NCBI GenBank assembly: GCA_963556145.1
Contig: OY744467.1
Location: 5,642,001 to 5,706,000, forward strand
Source of the DNA: Hygrocybe punicea
Lineage: Eukaryota; Basidiomycota; Agaricomycetes; Agaricales; Hygrophoraceae
DNA: 64,000 nt
Direction of reading: 5' to 3'
Position 1 is the first letter of the stretch. The number at the start of each line of letters is the position of its first letter. Positions 50,105-58,610 of this stretch are shown here, piece after piece. The notes under the pieces are model-generated. The model was given only the letters and a program-made list of their open reading frames with translations, was not told the DNA's origin and did no database searches. The translations under genes and the position numbers were made by a program.

Positions 50105-51329
50105 TAGTGCTACTGAAGTTCAGTTCAGTCCAGTTCAGACCCATTTTGGCTGAACCCTGAACTGAACTGAACCTGAACCACCCTGAACTGTTCAGATTTT
50201 CTTTTTGGGGCCTAAACTGAGTTCAAGAACTGTTTGGACACTTAATTTTACTATTATTGATTTAAACTATTTATGCAATATATTTATTTACTATTACTAT
50301 ATTTAAATGCCAGTTTTCATGGCTTTACCTGCATACCACCTGGTGCTGGTGAGGTACCCACCTCCCTGTAAGCTCGAGACCATAGCCCCGATGTCAATTG
50401 ATGCTGGGCTGCATGTTCGTGAGGTGTTAGATGGGGATGGGGACCTGGTTAGATGGCGTGGGCATTCGCATGGTTGGGGAATTGGTGTTGGTGTGGTTGG
50501 GGCATTGGCATTCGCGTGGGCATTGGTGCTGGTGCTGGTGCTGGTGCTGCTTCTCCTGCTGCTGCTGTTGTTGTCGCTGGGCTGGTGTTGGTGATGCTGT
50601 TGCTTCTCCTGCTGGTGGTGTTGTGCTGTTGCCAGCCCCGGTGCCGTTGACGCTGCTGGTGCTGCTGATGTGGCACAAACTCCTGTGCTCACATAGTTAG
50701 TAACATGGAAATAAATAACAATGCATACCTGTGACCCTCACCGACCCTTTGTCACTGCCACTGATGCTGGTGGTGCTGGTGTTGATGACGGATCCACTAC
50801 CAGCTTTGTGCTGGTACCAGTGTTGGTGTTGGTGCTGCTGCTGCTGCCACCACCTCTGATGCTGGTGCTGGTGCTTGCATTGTGCATCATTGTTGTTGTT
50901 GTTGTTGTTGTTGTCATTGTCATTGTTGTTGTTGTTGTTGTCATTGTCATTGTCGTCATCATTGTTGTCATCCAATGTTGTGGTGCTGCCAACTTGGTGG
51001 TGGCTGGTAGAAGTACCTACAAATGTATTAGTGACTCAAAAACCAATGACAATGAAAGTACGAACTTACCTATTTGCCTCAGGTGGCATGGTTGTCGATG
51101 GCTGAGAATAAATTTCAGTGACCAAAAAAAAAAACGGAAATTTGCCGAATCGGCATGTGAGCACAACTTTTGTTTGGAGTGAAAAATACATACCTGCAGA
51201 CATCAGTTCAGTGGTTCAGAACTGCTTGTGAACTGTTTAGACAACCCCGGGGGTTGCCTGAACCCCAAACTGGACCCAGGGTTCAGTTCAGCCCAGGGTG
51301 CTGGACTGAACCGAACTTTGGCAGCACTA
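50105..51329. mobile_element. hAT-like non-autonomous element inside Gypsy-2 integrase, 8-bp TSD with one mismatch
   Basis: Ends TAGTGCTACTGAAGTTCAGT and, inverted, TAGTGCTGCCAAAGTTCGGT. Flanks CTGGTCAC (50097-50104) and CTAGTCAC (51330-51337). Same family as 47432-48679. The interior has (GGTGCT)n at 50520-50560 and a long (GTT)n/(CATTGT)n array at 50890-50970. GTCAATTGATG and GTTCGTGAGGTGTTAG at 50393-50430 match the module in the 42710 element. Confidence 0.88.
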
Positions 51330-51490
51330 CTAGTCACGTCACTTCTGATAGAGGCACGGAGTTCATCTCCCATTTCTTCCTGTCTCTCGGAAAAGCTCTC
51401 AACATGAGACTCCATTTTACCTCCGGTTATCACCCTGAAGGAGATGGCCAAACCGAATGCATTAATCAAACTCTCAAGCAATACCTCCAC

Positions 51491-52131
51491 GTTGATACGC
51501 TATATGTAGCTATAAGAAGGGAAATCCTACAACTACTAAAGGTGAAAAGGTGTAAGGAAGCTTTGGAAAGCCTACACTAGTATAGGAAATGAAGGAGAAT
51601 GAATAGAAGTGGCTGAGAAACTCAAGAGAAGTGCTGCGATCAAAACTGGAGTGGTGCGATTAAAATCAAAGAGTTGCGATAAAATCAAAAGTCACAGTGG
51701 GATCAAAGGGTTGGACTGTGAGAGAATGTGATAGAATATGAAGAGAATGGAACTAGGATGAAGGGGAAGCTCTGAGATGAAGGGGGAATGACGGTCTGTC
51801 TTGATTCTCCGGGTGTCTAGTGGCTCATACAGGCAGGTATATAAGCTGTCAGGACAAAGGAAGAGAGATGAAAGGATGATACTAAAAGGAGATATGTGAG
51901 ATAAAGGGCATATAGAAGAAAGGATAGGTAGAGAGAACGATAAATGAATATAGAGAACAAAGAGAACAAAGGAAATACTTCGAAGTGCGATAACTAAATA
52001 TCTCTGAAGTTGCAGAAGATCGCAATAGTCGCGATGTGATTGGAAGGTCAAAGAGTGGTAAGTCGCATCAAGTCGCAAGGAATCGCAAAATATATGAAAT
52101 CGGAGCTCAGGATGGCTGAGTGCGTATCAAC
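51491..52131. mobile_element. Insertion in Gypsy-2 integrase with GTTGATACGC ends, 641 bp
   Basis: The left end is GTTGATACGC and the right end GCGTATCAAC, an exact 10-bp inverted repeat. Removing the insertion leaves CTCCAC|ATTTATTGC, which rejoins the integrase frame. No long target duplication is visible; AC might be duplicated if the last two bases are excluded. The interior is rich in GTGCGAT and GTCGCAA words. Class unknown. Confidence 0.65.
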
Positions 52132-52929
52132 ATTTATTGCAATTACCAGCAAGACAACTGGTCTTCACTCCTTCCTCTTATGGAGTTTGCCTACAACAAC
52201 ACTCCAAATGCTACCACCGGAGTTTCACCCTTCTTCACTAATAAGGGTTATCACCCTAACCTTTCTGTTCATCCGGAGCATGACCTCTCTTCTGCTCACG
52301 TGTGAAAGTATGCTGTGGACCTCGATGAGTTGCATCAGCAACTCCATCAAACCATCTCTGAGGCCCAGCGATGTTACCAGCATTATGCGGACTTGAAGTG
52401 CATTCCAGCACCCAATTTCAAGGTATCAGAATTCATCTACATTAAAGCTGAACATTTCCGGACTACTAGACCTTCAAAGAGGCTCTCTGAGAAGAACTTA
52501 GGCCCTTTCAAGATCATCACTAAGGCCGGAACCTACTCCTATACTCTTCATCTTCCAGAGACTCTCTGCTCCGTTCACCCTGTCTACCATGTCTCTCAGC
52601 TTGAACCTGCCACTCTGAATACCATCCCCAATTGTGTCCAACCTCTGCCACCTCCGGTCATTGTTGACGGAGAACCGGAATTTGAGATCTCTGAGATCCT
52701 TGACTCAAAAATTAATAACCATCATTGTGCCTGCAAATTGCTATACGTCATACATTGGGAAGGTTATGAAGGCACTGATGAGGAAACCTCTTGGATCTTG
52801 GCCTCTGAACTCAGACATGCCTCTGAAATTGTTTTGGACTTTCACTCCACATATCCTTCCAAACCCGGCCCGCTTTATTAACTTCTATAGTCTATTTACA
52901 TTTTGTTTTCTGTGAAGTTAACTTTTGGC

Positions 52930-53759
52930 CTATTTACCCCCTTCTCCCAAATACTCTCCCTCCTCCAACTCAAAGTCCTCAGACTCCAAAGTGAACTCCC
53001 GGAGTTCATGAGAGTTGTCCCTTAGGAACTCCACATTCTCCAGGTGATTGGCCATTTGAACAGCCTCTCTGTGGATGTCCTCCATGGTGTCCCATGCCCC
53101 CTCACATGCTACAGCCACCCGCTCCAGCATCGCCATGTTCTCCTTCATTGCCTGGAGCAACTTGAGGAGAAGTTCCTCCACCCTCATTGAGGACTTGGAG
53201 CCTTTTTTTTCCACCAGCTCCACTCTGCAGTACTCCGATCCGGATTCCTCTTTTTCCTCCTTCCTTTTCTTCTTCCTCACCACACTGTCTTCTCCTTCTA
53301 CCTCACCATGCCTTCCTCTTCTGACACACCACGCAACTCCTTGTCTTGCCGGTCTCCAGACACACACAATCCTCCTGGCGCTCCGCACACACCTTGCACT
53401 GGATGGCCCTGTTTCTTTGTCACCTCCGGGTCCGCTTAGTTGCAACTGTTTTACTTACCTGTCTCTTTTTCTTTTCCCTTTCTCAACGCTCGTGGGTCCT
53501 GGACCAGCTCTGGACCCCCCACCACAGCCTTGCTTCTTTGCTCCTCCGCTTTTTTCCTCTTCTCCTCCTCTGCCTTTTTCCTCTCCTCCGATTTTCTCCT
53601 TGCTTCCACTTCTGCCTTCTTTTTCTTCTCCTCCTCCTTCAACTTCCTCTGCTCTTCCTCCACTTTCCTCTGTTCCTCTGCCTCTTCCTTCACCTTCAGC
53701 TCAGTGAACTTGCATTCCATGGCTTTAATGCAGGCGGCGATTTCCTGGGAGGACAACAT
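52930..53759 (-). pseudogene. Antisense gene inside Gypsy-2: coiled coil plus Cys-cluster protein, one frameshift
   Basis: It is on the strand opposite to pol, between the chromodomain and the 3' LTR, with stops only 48 bp apart. Exon 1 from ATG 53759 (MLSSQEIAACIKAMECKF) encodes a strongly charged Glu/Lys/Arg coiled coil (EEQRKVEEEQRKLKEEEKKK). A 46-nt intron (53454-53409) joins to AIQCKVCAERQEDC, then CVVCQKRKA, giving C-X2-C-X6-C ... C-X2-C. A single extra G near 53306 turns what would be Cys-Glu-Val into Trp-stop and moves the rest into another frame (EVEGEDSVVRKKKRKEEK, then helical MKENMAMLERVAVA to TGA/TAA near 52930). The domain order equals that of the antisense gene in Gypsy-1. Confidence 0.7.
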
Positions 53760-53886
53760 TTTTGTGTGGAGTTGTCTCCTGGTCCAGGAGTTGCCTTTAT
53801 ACCACCTGACTTCTGCTTCAAGCTCCGCTGTGGTTCTCCCTTTGTTCCAGAGGCGTCTCAAGGGTTTGACGCTAAGGGGGAGATAC

Positions 53887-55237
53887 TGTCATATCCATGC
53901 AACTCTGAAGGATTCCGATAAACTCCGCTCCGGACTTTTCCGCTGTTTTATCCTCTCATGTACATTATTGTTCCTTTCCTTGTTTATACTCTATTCTTCT
54001 TCATCTCCATTTCTCTGAACTCCTATCCGTTGAAAGGGTGCACTGCGGTAATGTGAACGGAATCAAATACCAACTCTACCACAGTGCTGTATGAATTCTG
54101 AGGAGTTCAATCTCAATCCAAAAGGTTAGTAAAAATACTCAGAGGTGCTCTGGATAGTGGCGATGATGTTTCCGATGTGCGCGATGTGCGCGATGTGCGC
54201 GGCGTGTGCGAAACAGTCAGTGATGTTTTCGGTGTATATGTAGCACTTTATAGAAGGAATGCAAAGTTTAATAGAGTACAGCGGAGCTATCGCATGGACG
54301 GCGCAGTAAAGAGGTGATATGATAGACTGGAATCGGGGGTATACAAGACGTCTCCCTAGTACATAAACTATAGGGGGTATTTATGCGAAGTTGGTTGTTA
54401 GGACAATAAAGGGTGAAGAAGGCAAGACAAATAGATGGCGCACGATGGAACTATGGTGCAATAGGGATGAAACGGAACTGAAATGAAGGGTATAGCACCA
54501 TGCGAAGCAATTTCCAAAATATCTAGAGGATAGGAGCTATAATGTTTGAAATAAGTGAAACATGTCACATAAAGACTTCCCTGGAACTGGAACGGAATCG
54601 GAATGGAATAGGGTGAATGGTATAAGTGTGGGTGATGTCGGAGAGGCTCGAAATATGTTTCCGAAGGGGGCCGAAGCACTCCAAAGAAAATCACCGTAAT
54701 GTCAAATTATTGCCCGTATCGCGCACATCGCAATGGAGATACATATAAATTGGGATGTTTCGCAATAAATCGCAGTGAATCGCAGCATGTCGAGACTAGA
54801 ATAGGTCCAATAGAGGGTTTCCATGCTTAGGGACGTGCGCTGCATATCACCGTTCTTTCCCTTTGTTTACTTGTCACCATATGTAGCAACCTTTTGTTAC
54901 TTTTATCCTTCTCCGAACTCCAGTTCCCCTTCCAGAGTTCTTATTATCTTTATGTTACTAAGGACTTAACAATTAGTTTACCAAGTATATAAGTTAGAAC
55001 TACAAGTCCTGTAACTCTGTTCTGAAAATCAACTTGAGTTCCCCTCATCCTCAAACTTAGGGCTTCACCTTAAGCTCACTATTAGTCTCTGTCTTTAGTC
55101 TGAACCTCCAGACTGATTCAGCTCTGTCTGCTTGTGCTTACTCAGTACAACTTAAGGAAGTAGCAAAACTACTTCAAGAGTTTGCACCGCTGGTCCTCTG
55201 ACAACTCCATTCCATCCGGAGTTGCACACCTCTAACA
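53887..55237 (+). repeat. Gypsy-2 3' LTR, interrupted
   Basis: Matches the 5' LTR on both sides of an 0.8-kb insertion at 54029-54850. Confidence 0.88.
54029..54850. mobile_element. Insertion in the Gypsy-2 3' LTR, about 0.8 kb
   Basis: Located by comparison with the uninterrupted 5' LTR (TCCTATCTGTTCTTTCCC). CCGTT is repeated at both junctions (54027-54031 and 54850-54854), fitting a 5-bp duplication. The right end ..GTGCGCTGCATATCA resembles the right end of 51491-52131. It holds three GATGTGCGC copies at 54175-54201 and TCGCA/TGCGA words near the right end. No gene. Confidence 0.6.
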
Positions 55238-56260
55238 GTATTCTTCTTGATTGTGAATCTTGATCTTGGTGTCGACTTCTTTCCAAGAGAATCGAGGTGG
55301 CTGTGGTGGACATGAGGGTGTGGAGTGGATCTTGTATATAGATGTCGAAAGGGGAGGGGGCATAGATTTTGATGAGGGTGATATGGGTGATGATGGTGGG
55401 AAGGGCAGTGCTTGAGGAGTTGTCTTGACTCGAATGGGGATGTGGGAGGGAGTCGAGGTTGACAGTGAGGGTGATGGTGGTGGGGGTGTGTTATGCTTCA
55501 CCTCTGGGGACATGGGAAACAGCATAGATGGAGATGGAGGCTGAAACAGGGGAGAAACAGGGGAGCATGTGGCTGGAGGGTGATAGGGACATGAAGATGA
55601 TGAATGAGGAGGTGGAATCAGTGTCTTGGGGGACACCTGGCATGCAAATGTGGGGTGAATGTGGGGACAAGCTTCCTGGGATGACAGAATGGGCATAGGC
55701 AAGGTTGATGGGCCAAATGGAGGGGAAACAGGAGTGGATGCACTGGGATGCATTGAAAATGGCTTCTGGTGGGCATGGACATTAATCTCTGAGGATGGCA
55801 TGGCCGCTGACACTGATGGCATGTCATTCTGTGCTTGTGGGAGAATGGAGGGGGCTTGGATGAAGACTTGGGGTGATTGGTGTGAAACAAGGGGGGACAT
55901 GTTGGGATGCATTGAAAACGCCATTTGGCAGGTGCAGATGCATGTTTCTGGGGCCGGCGCAGCCGCTGATACTGGGGGCGTGTTAATACTTGCTGCTCGG
56001 GATGGCAGAGAGGGCGTGGACATGGATGACAGATGAAACGGGGGCGAAACGGTGAGGGATGGGCTGGGATGCATGGAAGACCATGTTTGCTGGGTGCTGG
56101 CACAGTTTTCTGGAGATGGCACAGGCTCACATGCTGGGGACAGCTCTGGGCTTGCCTCTGGGGATGATGGCGAGGCCATAGATGTGAACGCAGGGTGATT
56201 CAGGTGCAAAACAGGGGCGCTCTTGTGCTGGGACACGTCGAAAATGGTGAGTGGACACAT
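55232..56260 (-). CDS. Pro/Ser-rich repetitive frame in the interior of the LARD-like element
   Basis: A 342-codon minus-strand frame from ATG 56260 made of 53-54-residue repeats that end (T/M/K)-x-(S/F)-S-M-H (about 160 bp each) and share P-x-V-S-A-A and V-S-P-P/V-S-H-Q blocks. The repeats continue in broken frames to about 56700. It has no known domain. The last codons lie in the Gypsy-2 LTR, so the original end was removed by that insertion. It may be a repeat array that happens to be open rather than a gene. Confidence 0.35.
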   Translation of the reverse strand: MCPLTIFDVSQHKSAPVLHLNHPAFTSMASPSSPEASPELSPACEPVPSPENCASTQQTWSSMHPSPSLTVSPPFHLSSMSTPSLPSRAASINTPPVSAAAPAPETCICTCQMAFSMHPNMSPLVSHQSPQVFIQAPSILPQAQNDMPSVSAAMPSSEINVHAHQKPFSMHPSASTPVSPPFGPSTLPMPILSSQEACPHIHPTFACQVSPKTLIPPPHSSSSCPYHPPATCSPVSPLFQPPSPSMLFPMSPEVKHNTPPPPSPSLSTSTPSHIPIRVKTTPQALPFPPSSPISPSSKSMPPPLSTSIYKIHSTPSCPPQPPRFSWKEVDTKIKIHNQEEYC

Positions 56261-57269
56261 TTTCCTGTGGCTGGCACATGTTCAGATGGTGGGGCTTTGT
56301 GATGGTTCATGTCTGGGGGTGATGGCGAGGGTGTGGATGTGGATGGCTGGCGATTTGGATGTGAAATGGGGGCATATGTGCTGGAATTGGTCAAGAACGG
56401 GGTCTGCTGGCCGCTGATGTGGTTTTCTGGTAACTGCGTGGGTCCATACACTGGGGACGGGTCAGGTCTTGTATCCAGGGACAACAACGAGTCCGTAGAT
56501 GCTGACAGTCAGCAAATTGGGCACAAAATGAGGGGAGACACATCGAAACGCATTGAAAATGCTGTCTTGTGGTCGCAGACACATTTTCCTGGAGATGGGT
56601 TCAGAGGATCAGGACATGTCACAGTTTGCTTCTGGGGATGACGTTGAGGGCGTAGATGTGAAATGGGGGTCATTCTGGCACGAAATGGGGGCAGGTGGAT
56701 CACTTCGCGTGTGGATGCATTTTTCTGCTCAGCAACTGCGTAAACGACGATACCTAGGGGTGCACATGCAACAGCCATTGCATTGCACATGTTTTCTGTC
56801 TGTTTCATTGCTCCATTCTTCTGTGTTTCGTGAGTGACGTGCAAGTGGCATTCCTTGTTGGGCGCAGTCATTGGGGCCATTTTGGGGCTTTCTGGGCCCG
56901 GTTTTTCGACTGGATTCGGTGGGGCATGGAATTCCGAGTGCATTGGGGTTGTAGAACGAGTGTGGGGGGAACGGGTTAATGAAATATGAAGAAGGCATGA
57001 AGGGGTGGGGATGTTGAACCCTGTGTGACATAGATGTGATGGTGTGACAAAAGCTGGCAAGTCTTGTGGCCTCAAAGGTGCAACTGGCACTAGACAATAT
57101 AACTGAGCTGTGGAAGACATTGGGGAGGACCTGGGCAATAGCTGGGAAGTGGAATATAGCTGAGAATGCTGCCGAAAGCTAGCGCAAGAGGCTGAGCCAC
57201 TCAAGCAAAGTGGCAAAATTACTAGAAATAAGCTGAAACCTTTTGAATCCCTTGCAGTGGGCTCCAAAA
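56261..57269. other. Remaining interior of the LARD-like element
   Basis: Diverged copies of the ~160-bp repeat to about 56700, then non-repetitive sequence with interrupted minus-strand frames; no recognisable protein. Confidence 0.4.
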
Positions 57270-57471
57270 TGATACACAGAGAGGGTCTCTAAGTGTGGGG
57301 TGCGAGTGTTGATCCAAGGGAGGCTCTGAGCTCTACTGTGATGGGGGAAAAGGGGGAATCCAATCCTTTTTATTTGTACTTGTTGTGCTACAATAAGTAC
57401 ATAACAAAAACTAACTAATAAAAATAAGTAAAATGTGTGAATCGGACCTCAGACATGCAGCATGCGTATCA
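57270..57471. repeat. Short LTR of the LARD-like element, right copy
   Basis: 202 bp, same orientation as 44049-44250. Confidence 0.8.
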
Positions 57472-57812
57472 CCAGGAAGGCACCTGATGCAGTGGTCCGA
57501 TTCACAGAGTGAGGGCCTCACCTCAAAGGTCTCATCACTGTAGAGGCTCCAGATTGTGTGGATCCATTTCCTCTTCATTTTCCACTCCATTCCCATCTAT
57601 TTCTAGTCTGATATTATTGATTCTGCCTGATTCTGGTCCTCTCTAACGATTCCACTTCAGATTCTGACTCCAGAATTGTTCCTATTCATGATGCAATGTT
57701 CCCAACAACCTGGAATTAATGTGTTTCTATTTGTATATCATATATCTTTGTTTCCCGTTCCCTAGTACATAGCACCCACCACTCCTCTCCACTCATCGCA
57801 TATGACTTACAG
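57472..57812. other. Non-coding stretch
   Basis: No supported gene. Confidence 0.4.
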
Positions 57813-57820
57813 CCTTTGCT

Positions 57821-58207
57821 TAGTGTTGCCACGACTATAGTTGGTCACTTTTCTTTTCTCTGCTCTACTGCCTTCAATAAAATACATAAAAATATAAAGA
57901 AAATTTCGAGGGGTAGCCTCTACATAGGTCTTGAGTTAGTACACTTAAACCTTTCTGTAATATGTAACCCATCATTAGATAAGTGACCAACTATGGTTTT
58001 TAGTCGCGACTATGTTAGTCGCGACTAAAAACCATAGTTGGTCACTTATCTAATGATGGGTTACATATTACAGAAAGGTTTAAGTGTACTAACTCAAGAC
58101 CTATGTAGAGGCTACCCCTCGAAATTTTCTTTATATTTTTATGTATTTTATTGAAGGCAGTAGAGCAGAGAAAAGAAAAGTGACCAACTATAGTCGTGGC
58201 AACACTA
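57821..58207. mobile_element. Palindromic hAT-type MITE, 387 bp, 192-bp TIRs, 8-bp TSD
   Basis: The arms 57821-58012 and 58016-58207 are almost perfect inverted copies with a 3-nt loop. The ends read TAGTGTTGCCACGAC, close to the hAT ends at 47432. CCTTTGCT flanks both sides (57813-57820 and 58208-58215). The centre is a TAGTCGCGACTA repeat. No coding capacity. Confidence 0.92.
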
Positions 58208-58215
58208 CCTTTGCT

Positions 58216-58610
58216 TGTAGCACATAGTTACCATAGCACAGGTTTCTTACAGTAGTATAAAAGTTGTACTTTTACAATATAGAAGAATACAGGTTATCAT
58301 CCTGCCTCACAAGTTATCATTTGACCTCACAGATTATCACCACACTTTAGTTTCCTCTTCGCACTTTCCACCACACTTCCCCTCTGTTCCGGAACCCCTG
58401 GATTCAGGTTGGATTGATTAGACAGCTCTATAGAAAACTAAACTCCTATGATCATTTCTTAGCTCATCACCCCTCTCTGTACCATCACATCACCATCCTA
58501 AAATGAACAATTCAAGAGGATGCTGGCAGCTGAGAGTTTGTCTGGACCCATTGGCTTGAGAGATTGATTGTTGCAGCCAAGGAAAGTGGAGCAAAAATCC
58601 CTGACAAGCG
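58216..58610. other. Non-coding stretch left of the rearranged transposase
   Basis: No supported gene. TATCATTTGACCTCACAGATTATCAC-type short repeats lie near 58295-58340. Confidence 0.4.

Larger units (their letters stand above)
46239..52881 (+). pseudogene. Gypsy-2 protease, RT, RNase H, integrase and chromodomain, split by three insertions
   Basis: Protease: LVDCGSTHCFIDPEF near 46336, with D-C-G-S in place of the usual D-S-G. RT starts about 46920; [20 protein letters not shown] and VYLDDILIYS (about 48747) are separated by the hAT insertion 47432-48679. The RNase H region includes LVETDASNYTVAS (about 49183). Integrase: HFGQNKTLEIIQQEYTWPGL with downstream CKSCTTCARSK, SMDFIEQLPD, and TSDRGTEFISHFF after the insertion 50105-51329. 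The insertion 51491-52131 then separates QTLKQYL from YCNYQQDNW. The chromodomain is at about 52680-52830 (EFEISEILDSK, YVIHWEGYEGTDEETSW). In-frame TGA at 47109, 49355, 49865 and 52303 all sit where Arg (CGA) fits. The final stop is TAA 52879-52881. Confidence 0.85.
44550..55237 (+). mobile_element. Gypsy-2: chromovirus (Ty3/Gypsy with chromodomain), 5-bp TSD, four nested insertions
   Basis: The LTRs start TGTCATATCCATGC and end CTCTAACA (44550-45087 and 53887-55237, the latter lengthened by an insertion). GTATT precedes 44550 and follows 55237, fitting a 5-bp duplication, with the caution that GTATT also follows the 5' LTR internally. The order on + is gag, protease, RT, RNase H, integrase, chromodomain, then an antisense gene and a PPT (AAGGGGGAGATAC, 53874-53886). 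The LTRs and pol carry more damage than in Gypsy-1. Confidence 0.9.
44049..57471. mobile_element. Non-autonomous LTR element (LARD-like) split by Gypsy-2
   Basis: Two near-identical 202-bp direct repeats (44049-44250 and 57270-57471) begin TGATACACAGAGAGGG and end GCATATCA/GCGTATCA, fitting short LTRs. After removing Gypsy-2 the interior is about 2.3 kb, without any pol. Flanks CACAG and CCAGG do not match, so I cannot confirm a target duplication. The orientation of the element is unknown. Confidence 0.65.

Noticed and set aside
50697..51182. Frames made of Val/Ile or Asp/Asn runs
   Set aside because: Products of the GTT/CATTGT array in the hAT-like insertion.
53075..53921. Plus-strand frames opposite the Gypsy-2 antisense gene
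   Set aside because: Ser/Pro/Phe-rich shadows of the Glu/Lys-rich coiled coil on the other strand; no motif.
51491..54850. Treating the insertions at 51491 and 54029 as one family
   Set aside because: Only the outermost bases are alike and the target-site patterns differ; kept as separate insertions.
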